From the NCBI RefSeq assembly GCF_000981765.1, contig NZ_CP010975.1:868001-932000 (forward strand): 64,000 bases of DNA, read 5' to 3'. Each line of letters begins with the position of its first letter. The first letter of the stretch is position 1. The notes below the pieces were generated by a model. That model was not told where the DNA came from and ran no database searches. It was given only the letters and a program-made list of their open reading frames with translations. This stretch comes from Kangiella geojedonensis (GTDB lineage Bacteria > Pseudomonadota > Gammaproteobacteria > Enterobacterales > Kangiellaceae). This document shows, in pieces, positions 54,813 to 63,749 of the stretch. The position numbers and the translations under genes are program-made.

Positions 54813-56531
54813 GTGAAGAAGCTTGCATTAATTCTGGTTCTGCTTTTAGTATTCGACTTGGCAAATGCGGATATTGAACAGGACCTAAAGCTACTAAGGG
54901 AAAGCAACACGAGTGACTCCAGTCAAGCCTTTCGCTTGATACAGGATCTACAAAGTCGGTGGGACGAGTTTGAAAGTGACGAGCAAAAAGCACGATTTTA
55001 TATTCAAGAATCGTATTTCCATATACTGAAATCCGAGAGTCAAAAAGCAAAAAGACCCTTAAGATTACTGTTACAGCTAGCGGATGTGTCTGAGGACTCG
55101 AGGCTAGCTGCATATTCTTTGCTGTCTCAAATTTACATGAGTCTGAATGAGTATCAGAAGGCTTTTAATTATCTGTTTGACGGCTTGTCAATAACGCCTA
55201 AGATTAAAGACCAATCCTTACAGTTTAACTCTTACTATGCTGCAGCGAATGTGTTTGTAGAGCTAGAGGCTTTTGATGAGGCTTTAGAATATGTCCACAA
55301 AGCAAACGAAATCGCAGTAGCCATGAGCGACAACCGAAATCAATGCTATGCTAAGGCATTAGTGGCTAATATATTTTTAAGCCAAGATAATAGTCTAAAC
55401 CACGAGGAGCGACTTAAAGAAGTCATTAATTATTGTAAAGGTTTAAACTTATTGGTGATTGATGCTCATCTTTACAAAAGCTTAGCAAAAAATTATTTTA
55501 ACCATGGCTTATTAGAAAAATCTGAGCTTTCTTACATCAGAGCATTAAAAATATCCGCTAATAACGGCTATCTCCCGGATGTTTTGCAAATCAAACTTGG
55601 CTTGGCTCGGGTGTATTTAGAGACCGGAGAGTTGGAGAAGGCTAAAGTACATATTGATGAGGTTTTAGAAGAAACTGCAATACGAGAGTCTGGAGTGAAT
55701 AGAAGGGATGCTACTGAGCTGCTGGCAAAGTATTATGAAAAGAATAGTAACCCTGTCGAAGCTAATAAAGCACTATCCCAGCTTGTTCAAATTCAGGATG
55801 AGATGCTTGCAGATCAAGCAAATAAAAATCTCGCTTACCAGAAAGTTAAATATTCACACTTAGATCAAAATGCTCAGATCCAAATTTTAGATCAAAAAAA
55901 CAAATTGTTAGCACTGACATCACAAGTAGAAGAACAGTCAAAACGAAACTTTCAGCTACTTTTAGTCATTGTATTAATTGTACTAACGGGAATTAGCTTA
56001 TGGTTTTGGCGTGTTAAAAAGCAAAAAGAACGTTACCAAAGACTTTCACAAATAGACGCGCTAACAAACACCTTAAATCGCAGGTACGCACTAAAACTGG
56101 CTCACGAAATTCACCAAAACAGCCTGATTAATAATAGTCACTACTGCGTCATAATTTTTGATTTGGATTACTTCAAAACAATCAATGATCGCTTTGGCCA
56201 TGCAATGGGTGACTGGGTATTGAAGAAAGTGAGCGACTGTGTGAAGGGGAGAATGCGTTCTGTAGATGTGTTTGGAAGGCTCGGAGGCGAAGAGTTTATC
56301 GTTATTTTACCTCAGTGTACGAGTGATGACGCTAAAAAGTTCATTGAGCGTTGCGCTGAAGCTTTTAAAGAGATTGAGCATGCGAAATTACCGACTAACT
56401 TCCAAGTTACCGCAAGTTTTGGGGTGGCAGCAAAGCAAAACGGGGAATCTCTAGAAGAGCTGATCATAGAAGCTGATAACGCCATGTATCAAGCTAAAAG
56501 AAATGGTAGAAATCAGACCCAGGTGTATTAA
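54813..56531 (+). CDS. TPR-containing diguanylate cyclase
   Basis: 572 aa, GTG start 7 bp after the precursor stop. A signal peptide (about 1-20) leads to a periplasmic region of TPR-like helical repeats (about 60-330). A coiled coil and one transmembrane helix (about 388-405) follow, then a cytoplasmic GGDEF domain (about 420-572) with RLGGEEFIVIL. An RSVD inhibitory-site motif lies five residues upstream of GGEEF. It should synthesise cyclic di-GMP with product inhibition. It is sandwiched between the borosin precursor and methyltransferase genes. Confidence 0.93.
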   Translation: MKKLALILVLLLVFDLANADIEQDLKLLRESNTSDSSQAFRLIQDLQSRWDEFESDEQKARFYIQESYFHILKSESQKAKRPLRLLLQLADVSEDSRLAAYSLLSQIYMSLNEYQKAFNYLFDGLSITPKIKDQSLQFNSYYAAANVFVELEAFDEALEYVHKANEIAVAMSDNRNQCYAKALVANIFLSQDNSLNHEERLKEVINYCKGLNLLVIDAHLYKSLAKNYFNHGLLEKSELSYIRALKISANNGYLPDVLQIKLGLARVYLETGELEKAKVHIDEVLEETAIRESGVNRRDATELLAKYYEKNSNPVEANKALSQLVQIQDEMLADQANKNLAYQKVKYSHLDQNAQIQILDQKNKLLALTSQVEEQSKRNFQLLLVIVLIVLTGISLWFWRVKKQKERYQRLSQIDALTNTLNRRYALKLAHEIHQNSLINNSHYCVIIFDLDYFKTINDRFGHAMGDWVLKKVSDCVKGRMRSVDVFGRLGGEEFIVILPQCTSDDAKKFIERCAEAFKEIEHAKLPTNFQVTASFGVAAKQNGESLEELIIEADNAMYQAKRNGRNQTQVY

Positions 56532-56537
56532 GATATT

Positions 56538-57344
56538 TTGAATACTAACAATAAAACCTCAACAGGCTCTTTAACCTGCATCGGTACAGGGATCACCTTA
56601 GCCGGCCAAATCACAACCTTATCAAAGAACTATCTTGAAGAGGCTGAAAGTGTTTTCGGTATTTTGCCGGATAAACTTTCTGAAGACTGGGTTAAATCGC
56701 TCAATCCCTCCTATGAAAGTTTGCAATATTTGTATGCCGAGGGAAAATCTCGCCGCCAAACCTACCAGGACATGACTGAAGTGGTCTGCCAGGCTGTACG
56801 TGATGGTAAGAAAGTGGTGCTGGCGCTTTATGGACATCCAGGGATTTTTGCATGTGTTGGTCATTTTGCAATTGAACGGTTGATTGGCGAGGGTTATCCC
56901 GCCCAGATGCTCCCCGGAGTCTCTGCTGATGCTTGTCTTTACGCCGACCTAGGCTTCGACCCAGGTACTACCGGTTGCCAAGCTTATGAGGCGACTCAGT
57001 TTTTATTCAGTGGTGTTCCTCTTAACACTTCAGCTTATACCATTTTATGGCAAATCGGTCTTGCTGGAGAGCACACGCTAAAAACGTTCAAAACCACGGC
57101 ACAAAACCTTGAAGCGTCCGTTCGGATTTTAAATAAGTGGTATCCGCTTGAGCATGAGATGATTTTATACGAGGCGCCGTTTATACCAGTGCAAAAACCA
57201 CGAATTGATAGGTTCATGCTAAAGGACCTGCCTAAAATGGACATAACGTCTATTTCAACACTCGTGATTCCGCCTTTGACAGGATTAAAATTAGACAAAA
57301 ATGCTTTAGATGAGTTTGGATTGGATATTAAGGATTTCGGATAA
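56538..57344 (+). CDS. SonM-like borosin alpha-N-methyltransferase
   Basis: 268 aa, tetrapyrrole-methylase fold. Features are GSLTCIGTGITLAGQITTLS at the N-terminus, VVLALYGHPGIFACVGH (SAM pocket), LPGVSADACLYADLGFDPG, and IGLAGEHTLKTF. These match the class to which the split borosin enzyme SonM belongs rather than CobA/CysG methylases. It would N-methylate amide bonds of the SonA-like peptide using SAM. TTG at 56538 is the only plausible start; no Shine-Dalgarno was seen, and coupling to the upstream gene is possible. Confidence 0.85.
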   Translation: MNTNNKTSTGSLTCIGTGITLAGQITTLSKNYLEEAESVFGILPDKLSEDWVKSLNPSYESLQYLYAEGKSRRQTYQDMTEVVCQAVRDGKKVVLALYGHPGIFACVGHFAIERLIGEGYPAQMLPGVSADACLYADLGFDPGTTGCQAYEATQFLFSGVPLNTSAYTILWQIGLAGEHTLKTFKTTAQNLEASVRILNKWYPLEHEMILYEAPFIPVQKPRIDRFMLKDLPKMDITSISTLVIPPLTGLKLDKNALDEFGLDIKDFG

Positions 57345-57467
57345 GTGTTGCTTAAGCTTCTAGTACTTCATTCAAAGAGCCAGTATGCTCATTCAGAACC
57401 ATGTCACACCTTGATTATTTACGATACATAAGGCATCTTGTCTCTACTTGAGCTTGGGGATGTCACA

Positions 57468-59018
57468 ATGATTCGTTATACATTATTCGCACTTTTCTGT
57501 GTATTAAGTCTTACTTTGTCTGCTCGTACCTTAGATGCGCCAGAACGCGCTGAAGGTGAGGGACCTTTTGAACGATTGATTTTACGCGGAGGTATTGTCA
57601 TCGATGGTAAAGGCGCGCCACCTTTTGGACCTGTCGATATTATTATTGAAGACAATAAAATCGTTTCTGTACGTTCTGTTGGTGCCCCAGGCGTAAAGAT
57701 TAAAGAATCTAGCCGCCCTAAGGCTGGACCTGGTGACAAGGTCATCGATATTTCTGGACACTATGTACTGCCAGGTTTTGTTGATATGCATGGTCACATT
57801 GCTGGTAGTGTTGATGGGTTGCCTGCAGAGTATCCGTTCAAGTTATGGCTTGGTCATGGCATTACGACGGTGCGAGAGCCTGGCAGTTTTAATGGTTTAG
57901 ACTGGACCTTAAAGCACCAAGAACTGAGTGACGATAACCTCATTACCGCTCCTCGAATCGTGCCCTACGTTGGCTTTAACATGGATTGGGACAAAGAAAT
58001 TACCACACCTAAGGAAACCCGTCGCTGGGTGCGTCATGTCGCCGATAAAGGAGCTAAAGGCATTAAGTTCTTTGGTTTACCACGACCGATGATGGAGGCT
58101 GCGCTTGATGAAGCTAATAAGCAAGGCTTAGGGACTATGATGCACCATGCGCAATTAAACGTGGTGGGGACCAACGCTTTAGACTCTGCGCGTTTAGGTC
58201 TAACTTCTATGGAGCATTGGTACGGACTCCCTGAAGCTTTGTTTGAAGATAAAGTGATTCAGGATTATCCGCTAGAGTATAACTATAACAACGAATCACA
58301 TCGCTTCACTGAAGCGGGACGTTTGTGGCAGCAAGCGGCTAAAAAAGGTTCTGATAAGTGGAATACCGTACGAGACGAGCTGATAGAGTTGGATTTTACA
58401 CTAAACCCAACCCTGACTATTTACGAAGCCAGTCGTGACGTTATGCGAGCCCGCAATGCGCCATGGCACAAAGAGTTCACTCACCCAAAACTGAAGGCTT
58501 TTTTCGAGCCAAATCGTGAGTCGCACGGTTCTTACTTTTTCGATTGGACCACGCAGAACGAAATCGATTGGAAAAATAACTACAGAATCTGGATGAGTTT
58601 CCTTAATGACTTTAAAAATAACGGTGGACGAGTAACGACAGGTTCGGATACCGGCTATATTTATAAGATATTCGGTTTTGGTTTTATTCGTGAGTTAGAG
58701 TTACTTCAAGAAGCAGGCTTCCACCCACTAGAAGTTGTACAGTCCGCGACCATCAATGGTGCTGAAGCGTTAGGCCTTGATGATAAAATCGGCACCATAC
58801 AAGCTGGTAAGCTAGCTGACCTCGTGATTGTCGAAGAAAACCCGATCGCAAACTTCAAAGTTTTGTATGGGACAGGTCACTATCGTCTCGGGTTAGATAA
58901 TAAAGCTGAGTACGTTGGTGGCGTAAAGTACACCATCAAAGATGGTATTGTTTTCGATGCGAAGCAGCTCCGTGAAGATGTAAAACGACTGGTTGAGCAA
59001 GCAAAGCAATCAGATTAA
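57468..59018 (+). CDS. Exported amidohydrolase
   Basis: 516 aa with a signal peptide (about 1-19), so it is likely periplasmic. It is a metal-dependent amidohydrolase of the imidazolonepropionase/prolidase-like branch, with VDMHGHIAG (metal HxH), AKGIKFFG (bridging Lys), MMHHAQL and EHWYG (His ligands) and TTGSDTGYI (Asp). The substrate is unknown. ATG at 57468 has GGGGA 8 bp upstream; the TTG at 57438 would add ten residues ahead of the signal peptide. It converges with the epimerase (4 bp shared). Confidence 0.9.
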   Translation: MIRYTLFALFCVLSLTLSARTLDAPERAEGEGPFERLILRGGIVIDGKGAPPFGPVDIIIEDNKIVSVRSVGAPGVKIKESSRPKAGPGDKVIDISGHYVLPGFVDMHGHIAGSVDGLPAEYPFKLWLGHGITTVREPGSFNGLDWTLKHQELSDDNLITAPRIVPYVGFNMDWDKEITTPKETRRWVRHVADKGAKGIKFFGLPRPMMEAALDEANKQGLGTMMHHAQLNVVGTNALDSARLGLTSMEHWYGLPEALFEDKVIQDYPLEYNYNNESHRFTEAGRLWQQAAKKGSDKWNTVRDELIELDFTLNPTLTIYEASRDVMRARNAPWHKEFTHPKLKAFFEPNRESHGSYFFDWTTQNEIDWKNNYRIWMSFLNDFKNNGGRVTTGSDTGYIYKIFGFGFIRELELLQEAGFHPLEVVQSATINGAEALGLDDKIGTIQAGKLADLVIVEENPIANFKVLYGTGHYRLGLDNKAEYVGGVKYTIKDGIVFDAKQLREDVKRLVEQAKQSD

Positions 59019-59911
59019 TCAATTAAATCTTCTAAGGCTTCATCTATTGTAGGATACTCAAAGGTGAAGCCTTTCTCTTCAAGTTTCTTAGGAAGTACTC
59101 TTTGTCCCGTTAATAGGATCTTTGCCATTTCACCAACAATAATGTTAAGCGCAAAAGCAGGCATGGTTGCAATGGTCGGTCTATTGAGCTTCTTACCTAA
59201 AGCTTTAGTCAATTGTGTATTGGTGACGGGCTGGGGAGCCGTTAAGTTAAATGCTCCTGATAGATCCTGGCGGTTGATCAAGTACATGAGTGCTCGAATA
59301 TGGTCTTTAATATGAATCCATGAAAAGTATTGGTTGCCACTACCAAGCTTGCCACCAAGTCCAAACTTAAACGGTGTGAGCATTTGTTGTAATGCACCTT
59401 CATCGCCTAAAACAACTCCCGTTCTGACGCAGCATACTCGAACTCCAAGTGACTCTGCTTTATAAGCGGCATCTTCCCACTGAGAGCAAAGCCTGACTTG
59501 AAACTCAGAAGCGCTTCCAGAGGTTGAGTTTTCGTTGAGCTCTTCGTTGCCTCGCGCGCCGTAATAACCTATGGCAGAGCCGCTAATTAGGGTATGAGGT
59601 TTTTTAGATTGTCCCTTAATCCACTCAAGTAAGTTTTCCGTTAGGTTTAAGCGGCTTTCTACTATTTCTTGTTTATAGTTATCGCTCCAACGTTTTGCTG
59701 ATAAATTGGCACCTGCTAAATTGACAACGATGTCTACCGGCGCAACTTCTGACAAACTACTGGTCAAGGAAACGCCGTTAAAGGTAGGGTAAGCACGGTA
59801 TTTTTCCGGTGACCGAGTTAACACGGTGACATCAAAATGTTGCTCTTTCAGCACAGGAACGAGGTTGCGGCCGATAAAACCTGTTCCGCCGGTAATTAAA
59901 ATATGTGACAT
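59015..59911 (-). CDS. TIGR01777-family NAD-dependent epimerase/dehydratase
   Basis: 298 aa short-chain dehydrogenase-like protein (YfcH/SDR39U1 group). It starts MSHILITGGTGFIGRNLVPVL and has GSAIGYYGARGNEELNE and a conserved C-terminal DUF1731-type segment ending KLEEKGFTFEYPTIDEAL. The function of this family is not established. It converges with the amidohydrolase gene. Confidence 0.92.
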   Translation of the reverse strand: MSHILITGGTGFIGRNLVPVLKEQHFDVTVLTRSPEKYRAYPTFNGVSLTSSLSEVAPVDIVVNLAGANLSAKRWSDNYKQEIVESRLNLTENLLEWIKGQSKKPHTLISGSAIGYYGARGNEELNENSTSGSASEFQVRLCSQWEDAAYKAESLGVRVCCVRTGVVLGDEGALQQMLTPFKFGLGGKLGSGNQYFSWIHIKDHIRALMYLINRQDLSGAFNLTAPQPVTNTQLTKALGKKLNRPTIATMPAFALNIIVGEMAKILLTGQRVLPKKLEEKGFTFEYPTIDEALEDLID

Positions 59912-60024
59912 GACAACACCCCAAGGTTGTTAATGTTATAGGACTACTATAACAAACAATGTGTCGTCATTAAGTGAATACCGTTGAGATTGCTCAATAA
60001 GTTGAAAGAAGAGTTTAGGGCAAC

Positions 60025-60050
60025 AAAAAAGGCGCATGACGCGCCCTTTT
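60025..60050 (-). terminator. Rho-independent terminator of sdaA
   Basis: On the minus strand GGCGC and GCGCC flank a GTCAT loop and a T6 run follows. It lies 23 bp after the sdaA stop. On the plus strand a CTTTTT follows, so it may act both ways. Confidence 0.8.
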
Positions 60051-60072
60051 TACATTAAGCATGTATGTACGG

Positions 60073-61446
60073 CTAGCACTCAATAATATGAACCGCCAGG
60101 CCGCCACGAGCTGTTTCTTTGTACTTATCACGCATGTCTTTACCCGTCGCCCACATGGTTTTAATAACCTTGTCGAGAGAGACTTTATGTTGGCCATCGC
60201 CACGCATGGCGAGACGAGAAGCGTTAATGGCTTTAATCGCACCCATAGCGTTACGTTCAATACAAGGAACCTGTACAAGGCCACCAACCGGGTCGCAGGT
60301 TAGCCCTAAATTGTGCTCCATACCGATTTCAGCAGCATTTTCTACTTGCAGGGGAGAACCGCCCATCACTTCTGTTAAAGCTCCTGCCGCCATCGAACAC
60401 GCTGTACCGACTTCGCCTTGACAGCCAACCTCTGCACCTGAAATTGAAGCGTTTAACTTATAAAGAACGCCAATCGCGCCAGCGGTTAGCAAGAAGCGAA
60501 CCACGGCTTTCTCGTCAGCATTCGGGTTAAAGCGCATGAAGTAATACAACACAGCAGGGATAATACCGGCAGCACCATTAGTCGGAGCTGTTACGACACG
60601 TCCGCCTGCAGCGTTCTCTTCATTAACTGCTAACGCATACAGATCCACCCAGTCCATCGTAGACAGGGTGTCTGTAGTATTACTTTCAGACTTTAATTTT
60701 CGATAAATACCTGGGGCGCGACGTTTAACTTTAAGTCCACCCGGCAAGATACCTTCACGGTTACAACCACGCTTGATGCATTCTTCCATGGTATGCCAAA
60801 TTTCGAGCAGCTTGCTACGAACTTCTTCTTCAGTACGCCAAGACTTCTCGTTTTCCATCATCAAGGTAGAAATACAGATACCTTCTTCTTCACAGGTATC
60901 GATTAATTCTTTTGCTGTGCTGAAAGGGTATTTAACTTTTGTGTCGTCTTCGATGATGGGAGAATCAGCGTCTACGTCATCATTGACCACAAAGCCACCG
61001 CCCACTGAATAAAAGGTTCTTTGTGCGATTTCGTTGCCATCTTTGTCGTAGGCATAAAAAATCATACCATTAGCATGCTTAGGCAGTGATTTTTTCTTAT
61101 AAAGCACCAAGTCGGTTTCTTCGTTAAACGCTATGACTTTTTGCTCGTTTAAATGAATTTTTCCATCGCCACGAATGACTTCTAGACGTTCAGGAATAAT
61201 ATCTGGGTTAATTTCTTCAGGTAAGTGACCTTCCAAACCCAGTAGCACGGCTGTATCTGAGCCGTGACCTTTACCTGTTGCTCCTAAAGAGCCATACAGT
61301 TCACTGACAACACGCTGAGTCGAGTCGAGTAAGTTTTTCTCAGTAATAAACTCGATAAAACGATGTGCTGCACGCATTGGGCCAACCGTATGTGAGCTAG
61401 AAGGGCCAATTCCGATGCTGAACATGTCGAATACGCTAATTGCCAA
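60073..61446 (-). CDS. sdaA: L-serine ammonia-lyase (iron-sulfur)
   Basis: 457 aa single-chain L-serine dehydratase converting serine to pyruvate and ammonia. The N-terminal beta domain starts [21 protein letters not shown]. The alpha domain carries [20 protein letters not shown] and the [19 protein letters not shown] segment with cluster-binding cysteines. The length matches E. coli SdaA/SdaB. Confidence 0.96.
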   Translation of the reverse strand: MAISVFDMFSIGIGPSSSHTVGPMRAAHRFIEFITEKNLLDSTQRVVSELYGSLGATGKGHGSDTAVLLGLEGHLPEEINPDIIPERLEVIRGDGKIHLNEQKVIAFNEETDLVLYKKKSLPKHANGMIFYAYDKDGNEIAQRTFYSVGGGFVVNDDVDADSPIIEDDTKVKYPFSTAKELIDTCEEEGICISTLMMENEKSWRTEEEVRSKLLEIWHTMEECIKRGCNREGILPGGLKVKRRAPGIYRKLKSESNTTDTLSTMDWVDLYALAVNEENAAGGRVVTAPTNGAAGIIPAVLYYFMRFNPNADEKAVVRFLLTAGAIGVLYKLNASISGAEVGCQGEVGTACSMAAGALTEVMGGSPLQVENAAEIGMEHNLGLTCDPVGGLVQVPCIERNAMGAIKAINASRLAMRGDGQHKVSLDKVIKTMWATGKDMRDKYKETARGGLAVHIIEC

Positions 61447-61546
61447 AGTGTTTTCCTCGTTTCAAATTGATAACACTATTGTAATGGTAATAAGCGTCAC
61501 TGGCTATGAAAGCAAGGGGAGTGCAACTTGTGATCTGACCAGTTGG

Positions 61547-62137
61547 TTATAACTTATCGATATATGCAGAGTGATTAATCAGCTGAGAAAATTTAACGAT
61601 AATATTTGCGGTGGCTCCCCAAATATTCCAGCCGTCATAAGGTATTGAATAGATAGAATAATTTTTACCGCCATACTCTCGGTAAGAGTGGATTTGATTG
61701 TCGGGGTTGAACATAAAATCGAGTGGCGCTTCGAAAGCAGAGGAGACTTCATCTTGGCACAAAACTAACTCAACATTGTCGGGCAATATACCCACAACCG
61801 GCTGAATTAAGAAACCAGAGCCAGTTGGTTGCAAGGGGAGCTTACCCAGCACTTCAATATCCGTCTGTGGAATGCCGACTTCTTCTTCGGTTTCACGCAA
61901 TGCGGTATGAACGAGATCATTGTCAGTGTCGTCCATGCTGCCGCCAGGGAAACTGATTTGGCCAGCGTGGTGTCGTAAGTGCTCTGAGCGTTGGGTTAAC
62001 AAAATATGCAGCCCATTAGCTTTCTGAATTAAGGGCACTAGTACAGCGCTCGGTCTGAGCTTCGCTGTTCGTGGCGTGATTTCATCTGCAGCATCTAATG
62101 CTTGTTGTATTTGTTCAAGAGTTATCATAGTGCTCAT
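61547..62137 (-). CDS. nudL: NUDIX CoA pyrophosphatase NudL
   Basis: About 196 aa. The Nudix box GGSMDDTDNDLVHTALRETE continuing EEVGI is preceded by LTQRSEHLRHHAGQISFPGG, the NudL/CoAse UPF0035 signature. It hydrolyses CoA derivatives. ATG at 62137 (MSTMITLEQ) is chosen; it lies 6 bp after the pabB stop on the same strand, so it is in an operon with pabB. ATG at 62128 is an alternative. Confidence 0.9.
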   Translation of the reverse strand: MSTMITLEQIQQALDAADEITPRTAKLRPSAVLVPLIQKANGLHILLTQRSEHLRHHAGQISFPGGSMDDTDNDLVHTALRETEEEVGIPQTDIEVLGKLPLQPTGSGFLIQPVVGILPDNVELVLCQDEVSSAFEAPLDFMFNPDNQIHSYREYGGKNYSIYSIPYDGWNIWGATANIIVKFSQLINHSAYIDKL

Positions 62138-62143
62138 TACCAA

Positions 62144-63574
62144 TCATTCATCACTGAGAACGGGTAATATTTTACTGAGTTTATGAAGCGTTTCTTCATA
62201 CTCGTTTTCTGCTTCTGAATCAGCCACTAAGCCGCCGCCGCCCCAAGCATGAATTTTTCCACCGTCAGTAACCAAAGTACGAATGGCAATATTGGAGTCT
62301 AAGAAGCCTCTGAAATCTATGTACATCATTGAGCCACAATAAATACTGCGGCGATGCGGTTCTAACTCCTCAATAATTTCCATCGCGCGAACTTTCGGCG
62401 CGCCGGTAATAGAGCCGCCTGGGAAGCAGTGTTTTAATAAAGTAAAGACATCGCTGTCTTGCGCTAAGTCTGCTTCAATCGTACTCACTAGGTGATGAAC
62501 CGATATAAAAGATTGCAGCTCGAATAACTTGGTGACATTGACGGAACCTATTTCAGCGTTGCGACCAATATCGTTGCGCAGGAGATCGACAATCATCAAA
62601 TTTTCAGCACGATCTTTGTCGCTGTTTTGAAGCTCGTCAGAAAGGCGCTTGTCTTCTGCTTCGTCTTTGCTGCGTGGGCGCGTGCCTTTGATCGGTTGTG
62701 TGACCACATGCAGCTTTTTTCGTTTACCTGTACCCTGGGGGAACACCTGTATAAAACGCTCTGGCGACAATGAGAGAATTTGTTGCTGTTCCAAATTCAT
62801 ATAAGACGAGAAGGGCGCTTGATTATGATCAGTGAGCTTTAAATAAGCATTCCAAGGATGACCTTGATAGTCGGCGGAAAAACGTTGAGCCAAATTCACT
62901 TGGTAACAATCGCCAGCATGAATGTAGTCATGAACTTGGTTAAAACGTTTGATGTAACCGTCTTTGTTCATGTTGCTTTGCCAAGTACTACTTAAGCTAA
63001 ACTCGTTCTCTTTGGCGCTGACGCCTTCTTCATACAGCTTTTCGAATTCGACGATAATATCTTTCCAATACGCATCACAATACCGACAGAACTTAACCAA
63101 AAAACTTTTATGGTTTTTATGATCGCTGATGTAAGCCCATTCGTACAAACCAAATGCTAACTCTGGTAGCTCAATGTCGTTTTCGGCAAGACTAGGCAAC
63201 TTCTCAACGTAACGTCCAGCGTCGTAACTACAGTAACCGGCAATACCACCATGAAAAGGCAGTTGAGCCAATTGATCTGGTAAAGGCTGAGCATCTTTTA
63301 AGCCAAACTCGTAAAAGCGCTTTAAGGTATCAAACGGATCGGCACTAATTTGTATATCAGCACCATTGATATCCGACTCGCCATCTGAGAACGCAAAAGT
63401 GGCTCTTGGGCGGGCCAGAATAATGTCGAACTGAGCCGCTTGATGAAGCGTTTTGCCACTATCGAATAACAGAGCCCAAGGTTCATCCGCAAAGTGCCCA
63501 AAAAGCTCACGAACACCAGCGGGCTCACGATAGGGTAATTCAACAAATGATGATTCTGAGTGCTCTTTTTTCAT
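62144..63574 (-). CDS. pabB: Aminodeoxychorismate synthase component I
   Basis: 476 aa chorismate-binding enzyme for p-aminobenzoate (folate) synthesis. The C-terminal chorismate domain has LPIKGTRPR-type content (TQPIKGTRPRSKDEAED), MIVDLLRNDIG, HHLVSTIEADL, PGGSITGAPKVRAMEIIEEL and GGGLVADSEAENEYEETLHK. The PIKGT motif (Lys) is typical of PabB rather than TrpE. The glutaminase PabA is not adjacent. It is divergent from the fumarase gene. Confidence 0.93.
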   Translation of the reverse strand: MKKEHSESSFVELPYREPAGVRELFGHFADEPWALLFDSGKTLHQAAQFDIILARPRATFAFSDGESDINGADIQISADPFDTLKRFYEFGLKDAQPLPDQLAQLPFHGGIAGYCSYDAGRYVEKLPSLAENDIELPELAFGLYEWAYISDHKNHKSFLVKFCRYCDAYWKDIIVEFEKLYEEGVSAKENEFSLSSTWQSNMNKDGYIKRFNQVHDYIHAGDCYQVNLAQRFSADYQGHPWNAYLKLTDHNQAPFSSYMNLEQQQILSLSPERFIQVFPQGTGKRKKLHVVTQPIKGTRPRSKDEAEDKRLSDELQNSDKDRAENLMIVDLLRNDIGRNAEIGSVNVTKLFELQSFISVHHLVSTIEADLAQDSDVFTLLKHCFPGGSITGAPKVRAMEIIEELEPHRRSIYCGSMMYIDFRGFLDSNIAIRTLVTDGGKIHAWGGGGLVADSEAENEYEETLHKLSKILPVLSDE

Positions 63575-63634
63575 GCAGATTGATTAAAAAGTAAGCTAAA
63601 TGTGAGGCTGATTCGGCTTATTCACCCTCAAAAT

Positions 63635-63664
63635 TTGGGAAACGCCTGATCCAGCCTGTATAAT
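63635..63664 (+). promoter_or_regulatory. Putative sigma70 promoter of the fumarase gene
   Basis: TTGGGA (63635-63640) and TATAAT (63659-63664) with an 18-bp spacer, 85 bp upstream of the fumarase ATG. The leader of about 78 nt shows no strong structure. Confidence 0.55.
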
Positions 63665-63749
63665 GATGCACCGATTTTAGAGGTTTATGTGTAGCTTGTA
63701 TAGCGGAGCTCACATAAGCTCGACAAACCAAGATTCGGAGAGACCTTGC

